The notes beneath the pieces are model-generated. The model searched no databases. It saw only the letters and a list, made by a program, of their open reading frames with translations, and was not told the origin of the DNA. From Erythrobacteraceae bacterium (GTDB taxonomy: Bacteria > Pseudomonadota > Alphaproteobacteria > Sphingomonadales > Sphingomonadaceae): 64,000 nucleotides of DNA. Within the stretch, counting starts at the first letter, position 1. The number at the start of each line of letters is the position of its first letter. The stretch spans positions 1 through 64,000 of the forward strand of contig JAIXPX010000002.1 of the NCBI GenBank assembly GCA_027486035.1. Direction: 5' to 3'. Made by a program: the position numbers and the translations under genes. Positions 46,872 through 56,050 of the stretch are shown in pieces.

Positions 46872-47930
46872 TCAGAACGCGCCAAGCACCCCGAGGATCA
46901 AGAAGAACAGCAGCAGCACGATCTGCATGCAGATGAGCAGCACGAACCAGCGCCACAAGGCCGAAAAGCGGGTGAGGCCATAGGCGTGGCGCAGCTGCTT
47001 GTAGAGGTGCAGCGGAGCCCCGATCACGAACAGGACTATTGCCCATACCCCGCCTTCAGGGACCGTGCTGAGCAGCGACATGGCGATGAACAGTGCCGAC
47101 ATGAAGCTCAGCGAATAGGTGACGAATACCGCGTGATCATAGGCCTTGAACCGCCGCCGCCACGCGAACATCAGCCACAGGAAGGGGACCGATAGCGGGA
47201 TCAGCAGCCAACTGAACTTGTAGCCGTTGGTCTGGAGCTTGTAGAGCATCAGCCCCGGGTTCTTCTCCCACTTCTCGATCAGCACCTTGTCGAGCCAGTC
47301 GCTGCCGGTGTTGATGGACATCCGGCCGCCGCCCGCCATGGTCTGGGCTATGCCCTTCTCCAGCACGAGGTTGAGCCCCTTCAGTTCGTCGTCGATCTCG
47401 GCGCGGCGCGGGCTGCCGACGGGGAGCGAGGTGCGCTCCCGCTCGAGCGTGGCGATCTGTTTGCGCAGTTCCTCGCGGAAGGGGTTGCCGTCGTCCGATT
47501 GCAACGCCTCGACCGGCAGGTCGGTGGGGGCGGAAATGCCGACCATCTGGAACACCGCGAACATCGCGAAGACGGTGAACAGGAACATCGCCATCGGGCT
47601 GACGAACTTGGCCCGCTCGCCCGCGATGAAGCGGCGGGTGAGGTCGCCCGGCTTGAAGACCAGCAGCGGCAGCGTCGCCCAGAGCTTGCCGTCGAGGTGC
47701 AGCACGCCGTGCATGATATCGTGGCCGATGGCGGCAAGGCTGCGGTGGAGGTGCGCTTTCTGACCGCATTGCGGGCAGAAATGACCGGTGAAGGTCGTGC
47801 CGCAATTCTGGCACTCGATCGCCTGCCCTGCACCCTGCCGCCCTGCCGCTTCGACGGCATGGGGCTCCACCGCACGGCCCAGCAGGCCGCCTTCGATCAC
47901 CGTGCCGATGCTGTCCCCCAAGTCGCCCAT
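46872..47930 (-). CDS. DUF3667 zinc-ribbon membrane protein
   Basis: About 352 residues. The N-terminal zinc ribbon is CQNCGTTFTGHFCPQCGQ, followed by KAHLHRSLAAIGHDIMHGVL and FKPGDLTRRFIAGERAKFVS, the DUF3667 signature, then a helix, a soluble insert with many charged residues (about 155-215) and three or four C-terminal helices. Function is unknown. I start at the ATG at 47930 (GGGAG upstream), which matches the MxDxGxxIGxxIEGGL opening I recall for sphingomonad homologues; longer starts exist. Confidence 0.82.
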   Translation of the reverse strand: MGDLGDSIGTVIEGGLLGRAVEPHAVEAAGRQGAGQAIECQNCGTTFTGHFCPQCGQKAHLHRSLAAIGHDIMHGVLHLDGKLWATLPLLVFKPGDLTRRFIAGERAKFVSPMAMFLFTVFAMFAVFQMVGISAPTDLPVEALQSDDGNPFREELRKQIATLERERTSLPVGSPRRAEIDDELKGLNLVLEKGIAQTMAGGGRMSINTGSDWLDKVLIEKWEKNPGLMLYKLQTNGYKFSWLLIPLSVPFLWLMFAWRRRFKAYDHAVFVTYSLSFMSALFIAMSLLSTVPEGGVWAIVLFVIGAPLHLYKQLRHAYGLTRFSALWRWFVLLICMQIVLLLFFLILGVLGAF

Positions 47931-48029
47931 TGCCGCTCCCGCCCCCATGACCCTGAATATGCCCGATATAAACCCTTTTGCCGCGCCTGCGATAGCTCCT
48001 GCTGCGACACCCGGCTGAGAAACGGGGTT

Positions 48030-48062
48030 TGGACGGGGTCTGGACGGGGTCTGGACGGGGTC
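48030..48062. repeat. Three tandem copies of an 11-base repeat
   Basis: TGGACGGGGTC occurs three times in a row, preceded by a partial copy (AACGGGGTT at 48021-48029). It lies in the spacer upstream of the DUF3667 gene. An 11-base unit places copies on about the same face of the helix, so it could be a binding-site array or a simple slippage product. Confidence 0.75.
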
Positions 48063-48147
48063 TAAACCGCGCAAGGCCTATGCAAAGGGCGGCCTAGACC
48101 CTGCCTAGACCGCCCCCGGAATCCCATAACAATTTGAAATAAAACGA

Positions 48148-48492
48148 TTAACCGTCGTAATCGCCGCCCAGCGAGGAGGTGCGCGCCGGCGCCGAGGCGG
48201 TGATCCGCAGCGCTTCGGCCGACTGGCTGAGCGAACCGATCTCGTCCGCCTCGTCCTCGTCGTCGGGCAGGATCTTCTGGAGACCCGTCACCAGCGATTC
48301 ATGCAGGCCCGCAGGCGTGATGGTCTGTTCCGCGATCTCGCGCAGCGCCACGACCGGGTTCTTGTCGCGGTCGCGGTCGATGGTCAGTTCGCTGCCGCCC
48401 GAAATTTCGCGCGCACGCTGGGCGGCGAGCAACACCAGGTCGAAGCGGTTCGGAACCTTGTCGACGCAATCTTCAACGGTAACGCGTGCCAT
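48148..48492 (-). CDS. rpoZ: DNA-directed RNA polymerase omega subunit
   Basis: A 114-residue omega subunit beginning [20 protein letters not shown] and continuing [20 protein letters not shown] and [15 protein letters not shown], the conserved core. The C-terminal tail (about 80-114) is acidic and variable as usual. It stabilises the beta-prime subunit and contributes to the ppGpp site. The frame is open far upstream of 48492, but that extension is antisense to terC and chrA and is not coding. Confidence 0.95.
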   Translation of the reverse strand: MARVTVEDCVDKVPNRFDLVLLAAQRAREISGGSELTIDRDRDKNPVVALREIAEQTITPAGLHESLVTGLQKILPDDEDEADEIGSLSQSAEALRITASAPARTSSLGGDYDG

Positions 48493-48690
48493 GGGCGGCC
48501 TTTTCGCAAGAATCGTGGGATGTAGGAAAGGGCGACGACTAGGCGGCAGGGGGCGCGAAGTCAAGAAAAAGGCAGGCGCGCGTGCCGGTGACGCGCCAGT
48601 GCCGCGCCGGGGCCGCGCCAGTGTCGCTCCCTGCCGCAGGCCGCCCGGGACTGGCTTGCGCGGGCGGGCAGCCTGTTGCAAACGGAGCCA

Positions 48691-49488
48691 ATGGATATTC
48701 TCGCGCTGCTCTCCGATCCGGCCGCCTGGGCGGCGCTCCTCACCCTCATCGCGCTCGAGGTGGTGCTGGGGGTCGACAACCTCATCTTCATCGCGATCCT
48801 GTCGAACAAGCTGCCCATCGACCAGCAGGAACGCGCGCGCCGTATCGGCCTGCTGCTCGCGCTGGGGATGCGCATCGGGCTCTTGCTGCTGATCGGCTGG
48901 ATCGTCACGCTCCAGCAGCCGCTGTTCGATCTCGGCATCACCGGCCCGCCGGTCGAGGGGACGAACAAGGCGAGCTTCGAGACCGCCTTCTCGGGCCGCG
49001 ATCTCATCCTGCTGGCGGGCGGGCTGTTCCTGCTGTGGAAGGCGACCAAGGAAATCCACCACTCGATGGAGCCCGGGGACGCCTCGGGCGACCTGCTCGA
49101 CAAGACGCCGGGCGTGGCTGCCGCCGCCACCGCCACCTTCGGCGCGGTGATCGTGCAGATCATCGCTATCGATCTCGTCTTCTCGGTGGATTCGATCCTG
49201 ACGGCCGTGGGCATGACCGACGATATCCCGATCATGGTCGCAGCGGTCGTCATCACCGTCGGCATCATGCTCTTTGCCGCAACGCCGCTCGCCAACTTCA
49301 TCGAGCACAATCCGACGCTGGTGATGCTGGCGCTCGCCTTCCTCGTGATGATCGGGCTGGTGCTGATCGCCGACGGCTTCGGCTTCCATGTGCCCAAGGG
49401 CTACATCTACGCCGCGATGGGTTTCTCGGTCGGGGTGGAACTGCTCAACATCATCCAGCGGAACCGCAGGCGCAAAGCCGTGGCCTGA
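48691..49488 (+). CDS. TerC-family integral membrane protein
   Basis: A 265-residue polytopic protein of the TerC family with the acidic membrane motifs [20 protein letters not shown] and [18 protein letters not shown], which form the metal-binding signature. TerC proteins are linked to tellurite resistance and, in other bacteria, to manganese export and metalation of secreted proteins. The ATG at 48691 follows GGAG. chrA follows on the same strand after 174 bases. Confidence 0.92.
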   Translation: MDILALLSDPAAWAALLTLIALEVVLGVDNLIFIAILSNKLPIDQQERARRIGLLLALGMRIGLLLLIGWIVTLQQPLFDLGITGPPVEGTNKASFETAFSGRDLILLAGGLFLLWKATKEIHHSMEPGDASGDLLDKTPGVAAAATATFGAVIVQIIAIDLVFSVDSILTAVGMTDDIPIMVAAVVITVGIMLFAATPLANFIEHNPTLVMLALAFLVMIGLVLIADGFGFHVPKGYIYAAMGFSVGVELLNIIQRNRRRKAVA

Positions 49489-49616
49489 TGCCTGCGGCGG
49501 GCGAGAGCGCGATCTGCCCTCTTGCAGCCTTGCGCGCGGCCCGGTAATTCTCGCCGCACGGGGCCGAGCAACCTCCCGTCCAGGCCGAGAAAAGCCCAAG
49601 CGTTGCCTCGTCATCA

Positions 49617-49646
49617 CCCCCTCGCGCCCCACGCGCGAGGCGGGGG
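49617..49646 (+). terminator. Strong hairpin in the terC-chrA spacer
   Basis: An 8-base-pair perfect stem, CCTCGCGC (49620-49627) with GCGCGAGG (49633-49640), extended by three more pairs across a bulged C, followed by CATTTT. It lies 17 bases before the chrA start and next to its ribosome binding site. It may be a weak terminator for terC or a structured leader of chrA. Confidence 0.45.
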
Positions 49647-49662
49647 CATTTTCGAGGTAGGC

Positions 49663-51012
49663 ATGACCGGACCGGACGTTTCGCTTTCTCCTTCCCGCGC
49701 GGCGGACATCGCCGTGGCTCCATCCTTCGCCGATCTCCTGCGCGTCTTCACCCGCATCGGCTTCCTCAGCTTCGGCGGACCTGCCGGACAGATCGCGCTG
49801 ATGCACCGCGAGCTGGTCGAGGAGCGCCACTGGGTCGCCGAGGAGGACTATCTCCACGCGCTCAATTTCTGCCACCTGCTCCCCGGGCCGGAGGCGCAGC
49901 AGCTTGCGACATGGATCGGCTGGCGGCTGCACGCCTGGCAGGGCGGGCTTGCCGCCGGACTGCTGTTCGTCATTCCCGGCGCCTGTATCATCCTCGCGCT
50001 CTCGGTGCTCTATGCGCTGGCGGCGAACCTCGGCTGGGTGGCGGCGCTGTTCCTCGGGGTGAAGGCCGCGGTGCTGGCGGTGGTGGTGCAGGCCCTGCTG
50101 CGGATTGCGGGGCGCGCGCTCGACACGGGGGTGAAGAAGGGGCTGGCGCTGGCGGCTTTCGCCGGGCTGTTCCTGTTTGACCTGCCGTTTCCGCTGATCG
50201 TGCTGGGGGCGGGGGTGATCGGGATGGCGATCGCGCGGACCCGGCCCGATCTCCTCGCGCTCAAGCCCGCCAAGGCGGGCGGCGCGCTGCCTGCGAACCC
50301 GTGGCGCACGACGATCCTGTCGGTGCTGGCGTGGGGCGCGATCTGGGCGGCCCCGATGGTGCTGATCGCAGCCACCCTCGGGCGCGGTCATGTGCTGTGG
50401 GAGATCGGCGCCTTCTTCTCGCAGCTCGCCATCGTGACCTTTGGCGGAGCCTATGCGGTGCTTGCCTATATGGCGCAGGAGGCGGTGCAGGGCTTCGGCT
50501 GGCTCCAGCCCGGCGAGATGGCGGACGGGCTGGGGCTCGCCGAGACGACGCCCGGGCCGCTGATCCTGGTGACGCAATTTGTCGGCTACCTCGCTGCTTT
50601 CCGCGCGCCGGAGCCCTTCTCGCCGCTGGTCGCCGGGTTGCTCGGAGCCGGGCTGACGACGTGGGTGACCTTCGCGCCGTGCTTCCTGTGGATTTTCGCC
50701 TTCGCGCCGTGGATCGACCGGCTGGGGCAGGCGGTGTGGCTCAAGGGCGGGCTCGCGGCGGTGACCGCGGCGGTGGTGGGCGTGATCGCCAACCTCACCG
50801 CGTGGTTCGCGCTCCATGTGCTGTTCGCCCGCGTGGGCGAGGTGGAGGCAGGGCCGCTGCGGCTGTCATGGCCCGACCTTGCCAGCGTCGATTGGCGGGC
50901 AGGCGTTCTGGCAGCGCTGGCCCTTGTCCTCGCTTTCGGGGCCAAGTGGTCGGTGCTGCGGCTGCTGGCGGCGTGCGCGGCGGGCGGTCTGGCGCTGGGG
51001 CTGGCGGGCTAG
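49663..51012 (+). CDS. chrA: Chromate transporter, long-chain form
   Basis: A 449-residue CHR-family protein with two homologous halves. The first has [20 protein letters not shown] and [20 protein letters not shown], the second [13 protein letters not shown] and [16 protein letters not shown]. It exports chromate, with sulfate as a competing anion. The ATG at 49663 has GAGG upstream. Other sulfur genes lie within a few kb, but there is no chrB-type regulator. Confidence 0.93.
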   Translation: MTGPDVSLSPSRAADIAVAPSFADLLRVFTRIGFLSFGGPAGQIALMHRELVEERHWVAEEDYLHALNFCHLLPGPEAQQLATWIGWRLHAWQGGLAAGLLFVIPGACIILALSVLYALAANLGWVAALFLGVKAAVLAVVVQALLRIAGRALDTGVKKGLALAAFAGLFLFDLPFPLIVLGAGVIGMAIARTRPDLLALKPAKAGGALPANPWRTTILSVLAWGAIWAAPMVLIAATLGRGHVLWEIGAFFSQLAIVTFGGAYAVLAYMAQEAVQGFGWLQPGEMADGLGLAETTPGPLILVTQFVGYLAAFRAPEPFSPLVAGLLGAGLTTWVTFAPCFLWIFAFAPWIDRLGQAVWLKGGLAAVTAAVVGVIANLTAWFALHVLFARVGEVEAGPLRLSWPDLASVDWRAGVLAALALVLAFGAKWSVLRLLAACAAGGLALGLAG

Positions 51013-51016
51013 AGGC

Positions 51017-51820
51017 TCACAGCCAGCCCGCTGCCCAGGCGATGGCCACCGCGGCGGGGACCAGCAGCACCTGCGCGGCGAGGGTTCCGGCAAGGCGGCT
51101 CAGCGAGACCCAGATCATGGCCCGGCGGAAAGTCGCCTCGGAGACCGAGCCGTCGACCACATCGTCGGTGAGCGCGGAGATCTGCGGGTCGATCAGGGCG
51201 AAGAGCAGGATCGTGGCAAAGCCATTGACGATTGCGGTCATCTGCGAGGCGGTGACGCGGAATTCAGGCACGAGGTAGCCCGCGTAGAGCGAGGCGAGGA
51301 CGCCGACCGCGAGCAATCCTTGCGCGATCGCATTGGCGGCGAGCACGCCCCAGCTCACGCCCTTGGGGCCGCGCAGGGAGCGCAGTGTCTCGGTGGTCGG
51401 GATGGCGACCGCCTCGCGGATGGTGCGCAGGCCTGAGGGGGTGACACTGCGCAGCAGGAGCCGGCTGGTCGAGCGGTTGTGCTGGAACGAGGTGATTGCG
51501 GCGGCGAAGACGCGCTGGCCGGTCGGCACCAGGACGATCCCGAGCGCCACCGCCGCCGCGGCAGCGAGCAGCACGAGGCGCAGATCCCACAGCAGCATGT
51601 CGCCCTTGCCACTGGCGAGTGCGGTCTCGATGCGCTTTGCGAGGAAGGGGCCGAGGAAGCCGTTCGAGGTGCGGCTCACCAGAAGCAGCACGTTGAAGAG
51701 CGCAAAGGACAGCGCGATGCGCCCGGTCCTCACGCCCGCGATGCGCGCCGCATAGGCGAGCGCGCCGATGAGGTTGATCACGCCCGTGAGCGCGCAGATC
51801 AGCAGCAGTTCGGTGTCCAT
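51017..51820 (-). CDS. amj: Amj-family lipid II flippase-like membrane protein
   Basis: A 267-residue polytopic protein of the Amj/DUF2837 family. Key segments are RIALSFALFNVLLLVSRTSN and GFLGPFLAKRIE, then KGVSWGVLAANAI and a closing VLLVPAAVAIAWAA. In Bacillus subtilis Amj is an alternative lipid II flippase to MurJ, induced by envelope stress. The ATG at 51820 follows GGGAA. It lies downstream of a TauE/SafE gene with a 28-base gap. Whether this homologue flips lipid II is untested. Confidence 0.8.
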   Translation of the reverse strand: MDTELLLICALTGVINLIGALAYAARIAGVRTGRIALSFALFNVLLLVSRTSNGFLGPFLAKRIETALASGKGDMLLWDLRLVLLAAAAAVALGIVLVPTGQRVFAAAITSFQHNRSTSRLLLRSVTPSGLRTIREAVAIPTTETLRSLRGPKGVSWGVLAANAIAQGLLAVGVLASLYAGYLVPEFRVTASQMTAIVNGFATILLFALIDPQISALTDDVVDGSVSEATFRRAMIWVSLSRLAGTLAAQVLLVPAAVAIAWAAGWL

Positions 51821-51848
51821 CCCGGTTCCCTGGCGTGGGTGCGCGTCC

Positions 51849-52622
51849 CTAGAGGATCGGCCACGCCTTCCAGATGCTGTAAGCACTGGTGGCGATCAAG
51901 ACCAGCGAGATGGCGAACAAAAGCGTGCGCGGATCGACCCGGCTGGCGAGCAGCGCGCCGAAGGGGGCGGCGACGATCCCTCCGGCGATCAGGCCCAGCG
52001 TGATCAGCGTGAAGGCCGCCGGACCGAGGGTGAGCAGGAAGATCACGGAGATCGACAGAGTGAGCAGGAACTCGGCGGTGTTGACCGTGCCGATCACCTT
52101 GCGCGGATCGCCGCCCTGGATCAGCAGGTTGGAGGTGACGACCGGCCCCCAGCCGCCGCCGCCCGCCGCGTCGAGGAAGCCCCCCACCAGCGCCAGCGGG
52201 CGGGTGAAGCGCGGGTCCTCGAAGCGGGGCTTAAGCATGCGGATCGCCCGCCACAGCAGGTAGAAACCGATTCCCGTGAGGTAGAGCATCACGAAAGGCC
52301 GCGCTGCCGAGGCGTCGATGCTGGAGAGGACATAGGCCCCCGTCACCCCACCCAGCACGCCGAAGGGCACCAGCCGCCGGAACAGCCCCCAGTCGACATT
52401 CCTGTGCCAGACATGGCTGATGCCCGAGGCGCCGGTGGTGAACAGCTCGACAAGGTGGACGCTCGCCGAGGCGCTCGCGGGGGGCACGCCCATCGCGCTC
52501 ACCATCAGGGTCTGGGTCGTGACCCCGAAGGCCATGCCCAGCGCCCCATCGATCATCTGCGCGGCAAAGCCGATGGCGATGAAGGGGGCGATCTGGAGCA
52601 GCAGGTCGGCGAAATCGGGCAT
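51849..52622 (-). CDS. TauE/SafE-family sulfite/organosulfur exporter (TSUP)
   Basis: A 257-residue protein with about eight helices in two repeats: FIAIGFAAQMIDGALGMAFG and LALVGGFLDAAGGGGWGPVV, the two conserved loops of the family (GxxxGxxxxG with DAxGGGGWGPV). Members export sulfite, sulfoacetate or related anions. It lies directly after a TonB receptor on the same strand and near YezD and Rrf2 genes, a neighbourhood typical of sulfur uptake. Confidence 0.88.
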   Translation of the reverse strand: MPDFADLLLQIAPFIAIGFAAQMIDGALGMAFGVTTQTLMVSAMGVPPASASASVHLVELFTTGASGISHVWHRNVDWGLFRRLVPFGVLGGVTGAYVLSSIDASAARPFVMLYLTGIGFYLLWRAIRMLKPRFEDPRFTRPLALVGGFLDAAGGGGWGPVVTSNLLIQGGDPRKVIGTVNTAEFLLTLSISVIFLLTLGPAAFTLITLGLIAGGIVAAPFGALLASRVDPRTLLFAISLVLIATSAYSIWKAWPIL

Positions 52623-52649
52623 GAGGCTGTCCTCTCTGCGTGGGCAGGG

Positions 52650-55091
52650 CTAAAAGGCGAGGCTGGCGGTCGCGCCCCAGGTGCCGGGATCTCCGGGCAG
52701 TCCGGCAATCAGGCCGGTGTTGCCCGGCGCGATAAAGAGCTGCTCGAAATAGTTGGCGTCAAACGCGTTTCTCACCCAGGCAAAGACATTGAGGCCATCG
52801 TCTGAACGGAAACCAAGGCGGAAATTGGACAGGCTGTAGCCGTCGATCCGGGTGGCCGCCGAAGGTGATGCGTTGGACGAAAAGTCCGACCGGTAGCTGC
52901 CGTCATAGCCGAGATAGAACTGGCCGGCCTGTCCGAACACGTTGCCCGGTGCATTGGCCTCTGCGCCGAAGGAGAATGACCACTCGGAAACCCCAGCCAG
53001 ACGCTGGCCGGAGATGTCGCAGTTGGCCGGGCTCAGACCGCCGGGTGTGCCGGGCGCAGACGGGGTCTGGCCTGCGCCGACGGTGGTGCCGCCCGACAGC
53101 TCGGGCGGACACGGCGCATCGACGAAGCGCACATACTTGGCATCCGTGTAGGCGCCGTTGACATAGGCGGTGAAGCGGTCGCTCGGCTGCACCGAGAAAT
53201 CGACCTCGATGCCTTGCGAGCGCACCTTGCCGGCATTGGCGAGGAAACCGCGCAGCACCCCGAACTGGCCGTTGGTGACCGTCGCCTGGAAATCGCGGAT
53301 ATCGGTGCGGAAGGCGGCGAGGTTGAGCGTCGCCTTGCGGTCCCAGAACCGCGACTTCAGCCCGATTTCGAAGTGATCGACGTTCTCGGGCTTGATCGTC
53401 CCTGCCGCTTCGAGGGGCACGCCGTTGGCATCGGTCGGCAGGCCATTCTGGTTGATGCCGAGGGTCTTGAAGCTCTTGGCATAGGTGCCATAGGCCAGGA
53501 CATCGGGCGCCACTTCGTAACTGAGCGTCAGATCATAGGTGAAGTTCCAGTCCGTATCCTCTGGCGCGGTCAACTGGGGCTGGAAGATCGCAAGCTGCGC
53601 ACGGCTGCGCGCATCGGTCTCGCGGCCGGTCAGTTCGGTGCCAGTGCTGGTGAATACCCGGCGCTGGTAGAAGCCGCTCTTCTTGTCGTAGTTGAGCCGC
53701 ACACCGGGCTGGATGATGAAGGCGTCAGTCACTTTCCAGCTGAGCTGGCCGAACACGGCGGCGCTGGTGCTCTTCAGAAACTGTGTGTTGCGCGCGATCA
53801 GCCCGTTGAGCAGGCTCGGATCGTTCGAGAGCGCGTTGCTCGGCGCAATCGACCAGCGGCTCGCCGCAGCCCCCTGCCCTTCGAGGCCCTGCGTGTCGAT
53901 CCGCTGGTCGAAGGCAAAAGCCCCGACCACGAAATCGAACTTGGTGCCCGAATAGGCGTAGCGGAATTCCTGTGTGTACTGGTTCTGCTGCGAGGGGTTC
54001 TGCGACAGGCTGACGATCGGCAGGCCGGTGAAGTCGCGGTCATTCTCGGGCAGCCAGTCCCAGTAACGCCAGGCGGTGACCGAGGTGAAGGTGCCCGGCC
54101 CCACATCCCAGTTCGCCCGCAGCGCAACGCCAGCGATAACGTTGCCGGCGCGCAGGGAGGAATCAAGGTCGCTCAGCCGGTCGAAGGGATTGGTGCTCGG
54201 CGGGGCATAGTTTTGCGCTGCGGCCAGTGCCGCAAACTGCCGGTTCAGAGGACGCTGCGTGGAGACCGTGCGGACGAACACCGAACCGCAGCAATTGGCC
54301 TCCTGCTTGTTGTAATCGCCCGCCAGCGTGATCCTGAGATCATTGCTGGGCTGCCACAGCAGCTGCGCGCGCAGGCCAAGGTTGTCGAGGCTCTGGATGT
54401 CCTGATTGGTCCGCACGTTGCGGATCGTGCCGCGCCGGTCGGTCGCTGAGGCAGCCACGCGCACCGCGATCGTGTCGCTCAAGGGACCGGACAGCGCTAC
54501 GTGCGCCTGCTTGAACTCGTAATTGCCGAGGCTGACCTCGGCCGTGCCTTCGAAATCGAAGGTCGGCTGGTTGGTCTTGATGTTGATCGCGCCCGCCGTG
54601 GTGTTCTTGCCGTAGAGCGTGCCCTGCGGCCCGCGCAGCACTTCGACCTGCTGGAGATCGAGGAAGTCGAAGGTCGCCGAGGCGACGCGCGAGTAATAGA
54701 CGTCATCGATGTAGATGCCCACGCCCTGCTCGAACCCGTCGCTGGTCAGGCCAAAGGGCACGCCCAGCCCACGGATGTTGAGCGTGGTGTTGCGGGGGTT
54801 GGAGGAATAGAACTGCAAGGTCGGCGCAAGCTGCTGCAGGCGCCCGACGTTGAAGGCCCCGGTATCGGCAATCTGCTGTCCGCCGAGCACCGTCACGGCC
54901 AAGGGGATGTCCTGCGCGCTCTCGCTCCGGCGGCGGGCGGTAACGAGGATGTCGCCGTCCGAGGCGCTGGCGGTGTCGGTTTCGGGCTGTTCGGCGGTGG
55001 TGCCTGCGTCCTGCGCCGCGGCCGGTGTTGCGGCCAGCCCGGCGAGGGCTGCGCCGAGCAGCAGGGCAGAGCGGATTGCGGTGGTCGTCAT
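52650..55091 (-). CDS. TonB-dependent outer-membrane receptor
   Basis: An 813-residue receptor: signal peptide ending AATPAAAQ, plug domain with SAQDIPLAVTVLGGQQIADT, IDDVYYSR and VEVLRGPQGTLYGKNTTAG, then a beta-barrel ending in Phe (TASLAF-like close). The plug matches the iron-complex receptor family broadly used by sphingomonads for sugars, sulfonates and aromatics. The ligand is not readable from sequence. Neighbours (TauE/SafE downstream, YezD and Rrf2 upstream on the same strand) suggest an organosulfur substrate. Confidence 0.92.
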   Translation of the reverse strand: MTTTAIRSALLLGAALAGLAATPAAAQDAGTTAEQPETDTASASDGDILVTARRRSESAQDIPLAVTVLGGQQIADTGAFNVGRLQQLAPTLQFYSSNPRNTTLNIRGLGVPFGLTSDGFEQGVGIYIDDVYYSRVASATFDFLDLQQVEVLRGPQGTLYGKNTTAGAINIKTNQPTFDFEGTAEVSLGNYEFKQAHVALSGPLSDTIAVRVAASATDRRGTIRNVRTNQDIQSLDNLGLRAQLLWQPSNDLRITLAGDYNKQEANCCGSVFVRTVSTQRPLNRQFAALAAAQNYAPPSTNPFDRLSDLDSSLRAGNVIAGVALRANWDVGPGTFTSVTAWRYWDWLPENDRDFTGLPIVSLSQNPSQQNQYTQEFRYAYSGTKFDFVVGAFAFDQRIDTQGLEGQGAAASRWSIAPSNALSNDPSLLNGLIARNTQFLKSTSAAVFGQLSWKVTDAFIIQPGVRLNYDKKSGFYQRRVFTSTGTELTGRETDARSRAQLAIFQPQLTAPEDTDWNFTYDLTLSYEVAPDVLAYGTYAKSFKTLGINQNGLPTDANGVPLEAAGTIKPENVDHFEIGLKSRFWDRKATLNLAAFRTDIRDFQATVTNGQFGVLRGFLANAGKVRSQGIEVDFSVQPSDRFTAYVNGAYTDAKYVRFVDAPCPPELSGGTTVGAGQTPSAPGTPGGLSPANCDISGQRLAGVSEWSFSFGAEANAPGNVFGQAGQFYLGYDGSYRSDFSSNASPSAATRIDGYSLSNFRLGFRSDDGLNVFAWVRNAFDANYFEQLFIAPGNTGLIAGLPGDPGTWGATASLAF

Positions 55092-55174
55092 GATGTCTCG
55101 CCTTTGCAAGCGGGCATGCATCCGGCCGTCCGGTCTGCGCGTTCCTAGGGGTGGATGAATGAAGCGGTCGCGCG

Positions 55175-55342
55175 TCAGTCGGTCAGCCGCTTCCTTTCGG
55201 TGACGTCGATCTGCATGACCTTGCCGTCGTGCACGGTCAGTTGGATGGTGCCGTAGCGCAGGCGGGAAAGCGCCTCGTCGACAACGGCGAGGGCCTCGGG
55301 GGCAAACCCCTTCGCGGCAGAGCTTTTTTCCTTGCGGTCCAT
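55175..55342 (-). CDS. YezD family protein (DUF2292)
   Basis: A 55-residue protein of the YezD/DUF2292 family: EALSRLRYGTIQLTVHDGK and VMQIDVTERKRL, the typical RxGxIxxxVxDGxVxQIxxxEKxR pattern. YezD genes usually stand with sulfate or cysteine assimilation genes; function is unknown. The ATG at 55342 follows GAAAGG. It is the first gene after the Rrf2 regulator and 83 bases before the TonB receptor on the same strand. Confidence 0.85.
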   Translation of the reverse strand: MDRKEKSSAAKGFAPEALAVVDEALSRLRYGTIQLTVHDGKVMQIDVTERKRLTD

Positions 55343-55483
55343 GCTTGGGCCTTTCGGTCGGCGGGCCGGGCCCGCAGCGAAGGACTTAAATTCAAGCGAT
55401 CTGGTTGACAATAGCGGAGCCGCGCAGAAATTCTGTGACGGGGTGAAAGGTTGGCTTTGTGCGCCGGGGCGTACCGCCTTGCC

Positions 55484-55924
55484 TCAAACGGTGTCCTCAG
55501 CAAAGGGCGGCACCGGCGCGATCGGGTCGGACAGGCGGATCGCGTCGAGAATCTGGGCGGTGCGGTCGCGCACGTCGAGCATCAGCGCCCGGGTGCGGCA
55601 TTCGCCTTCCTCGAGGCAGTTCTGGCACTTCTCGTGCGCATAGCGGCTGGCGCAGGGGACCAGCGCCAGGCTGCCGCGCATGTGGCGGATCAGATCGCCA
55701 TAGGTGATGTCGATCGGCGGGATCGCCAGCCAGTAGCCCCCGTCGCGCCCGCGCTGGCTTTCGACAAGGCCCGAACGGCTCAGCTCGGACAGGATCACGG
55801 TCAGGAACTTGGCGGGGATTTTCTGCACCTCGGCAATCGCGGCGAGCTGCACTGGGCCCTGCCCGTAATGATCGGCAAGGTGCTGCATGGCGCGGATCGC
55901 ATAGCGGGTTTTCTGCGAGAGCAT
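55484..55924 (-). CDS. Rrf2-family transcriptional regulator (CymR/IscR-like)
   Basis: A 146-residue regulator: HTH region MLSQKTRYAIRAMQHLADHY with VQLAAIAEVQKIPAKFLTVI and GYWLAIPPIDITYGDLIRHM, then a loop with four Cys (VPCASRYAHEKCQNCLEEGE and CR) that could hold an iron-sulfur cluster. Rrf2 proteins near YezD and transport genes commonly control sulfur or cysteine supply. The ATG at 55924 lies four bases from an inverted repeat, a likely autoregulatory operator. Confidence 0.9.
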   Translation of the reverse strand: MLSQKTRYAIRAMQHLADHYGQGPVQLAAIAEVQKIPAKFLTVILSELSRSGLVESQRGRDGGYWLAIPPIDITYGDLIRHMRGSLALVPCASRYAHEKCQNCLEEGECRTRALMLDVRDRTAQILDAIRLSDPIAPVPPFAEDTV

Positions 55925-55927
55925 GGA

Positions 55928-55950
55928 TTGTCTATCTGCCCGGTAGGCAA
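55928..55950. promoter_or_regulatory. Inverted repeat operator beside the Rrf2 gene
   Basis: TTGTCTA-N9-TAGGCAA, a dyad of TTGnCTA and TAGnCAA around nine bases, lies three bases upstream of the Rrf2 start. Its position and size fit a dimeric Rrf2 binding site and it could also act on the divergent PLD-family gene about 100 bases away. Confidence 0.65.
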
Positions 55951-56050
55951 TGAGGTCAAGGTGTCGCACCTGCGCCGCGTCCCTCATGCCCGCCACCCTT
56001 CGTCGCTTCGGACTGTCGACTTGCCTGCTGGTGTGTCTAATCTCCGGCCT

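Noticed and set aside
48493..50817. A very long open frame on the minus strand continuous with rpoZ, which would give an 889-residue protein
   Set aside because: The added part is antisense to terC and chrA, is rich in Arg/His/Gln as GC-rich antisense frames are, and omega subunits are about 110 residues. The real start is the ATG at 48492.
52650..55174. Cobalamin riboswitch or Fur box controlling the TonB receptor
   Set aside because: No such element is visible in the short spacer; the 83 bases upstream contain no recognisable riboswitch core.
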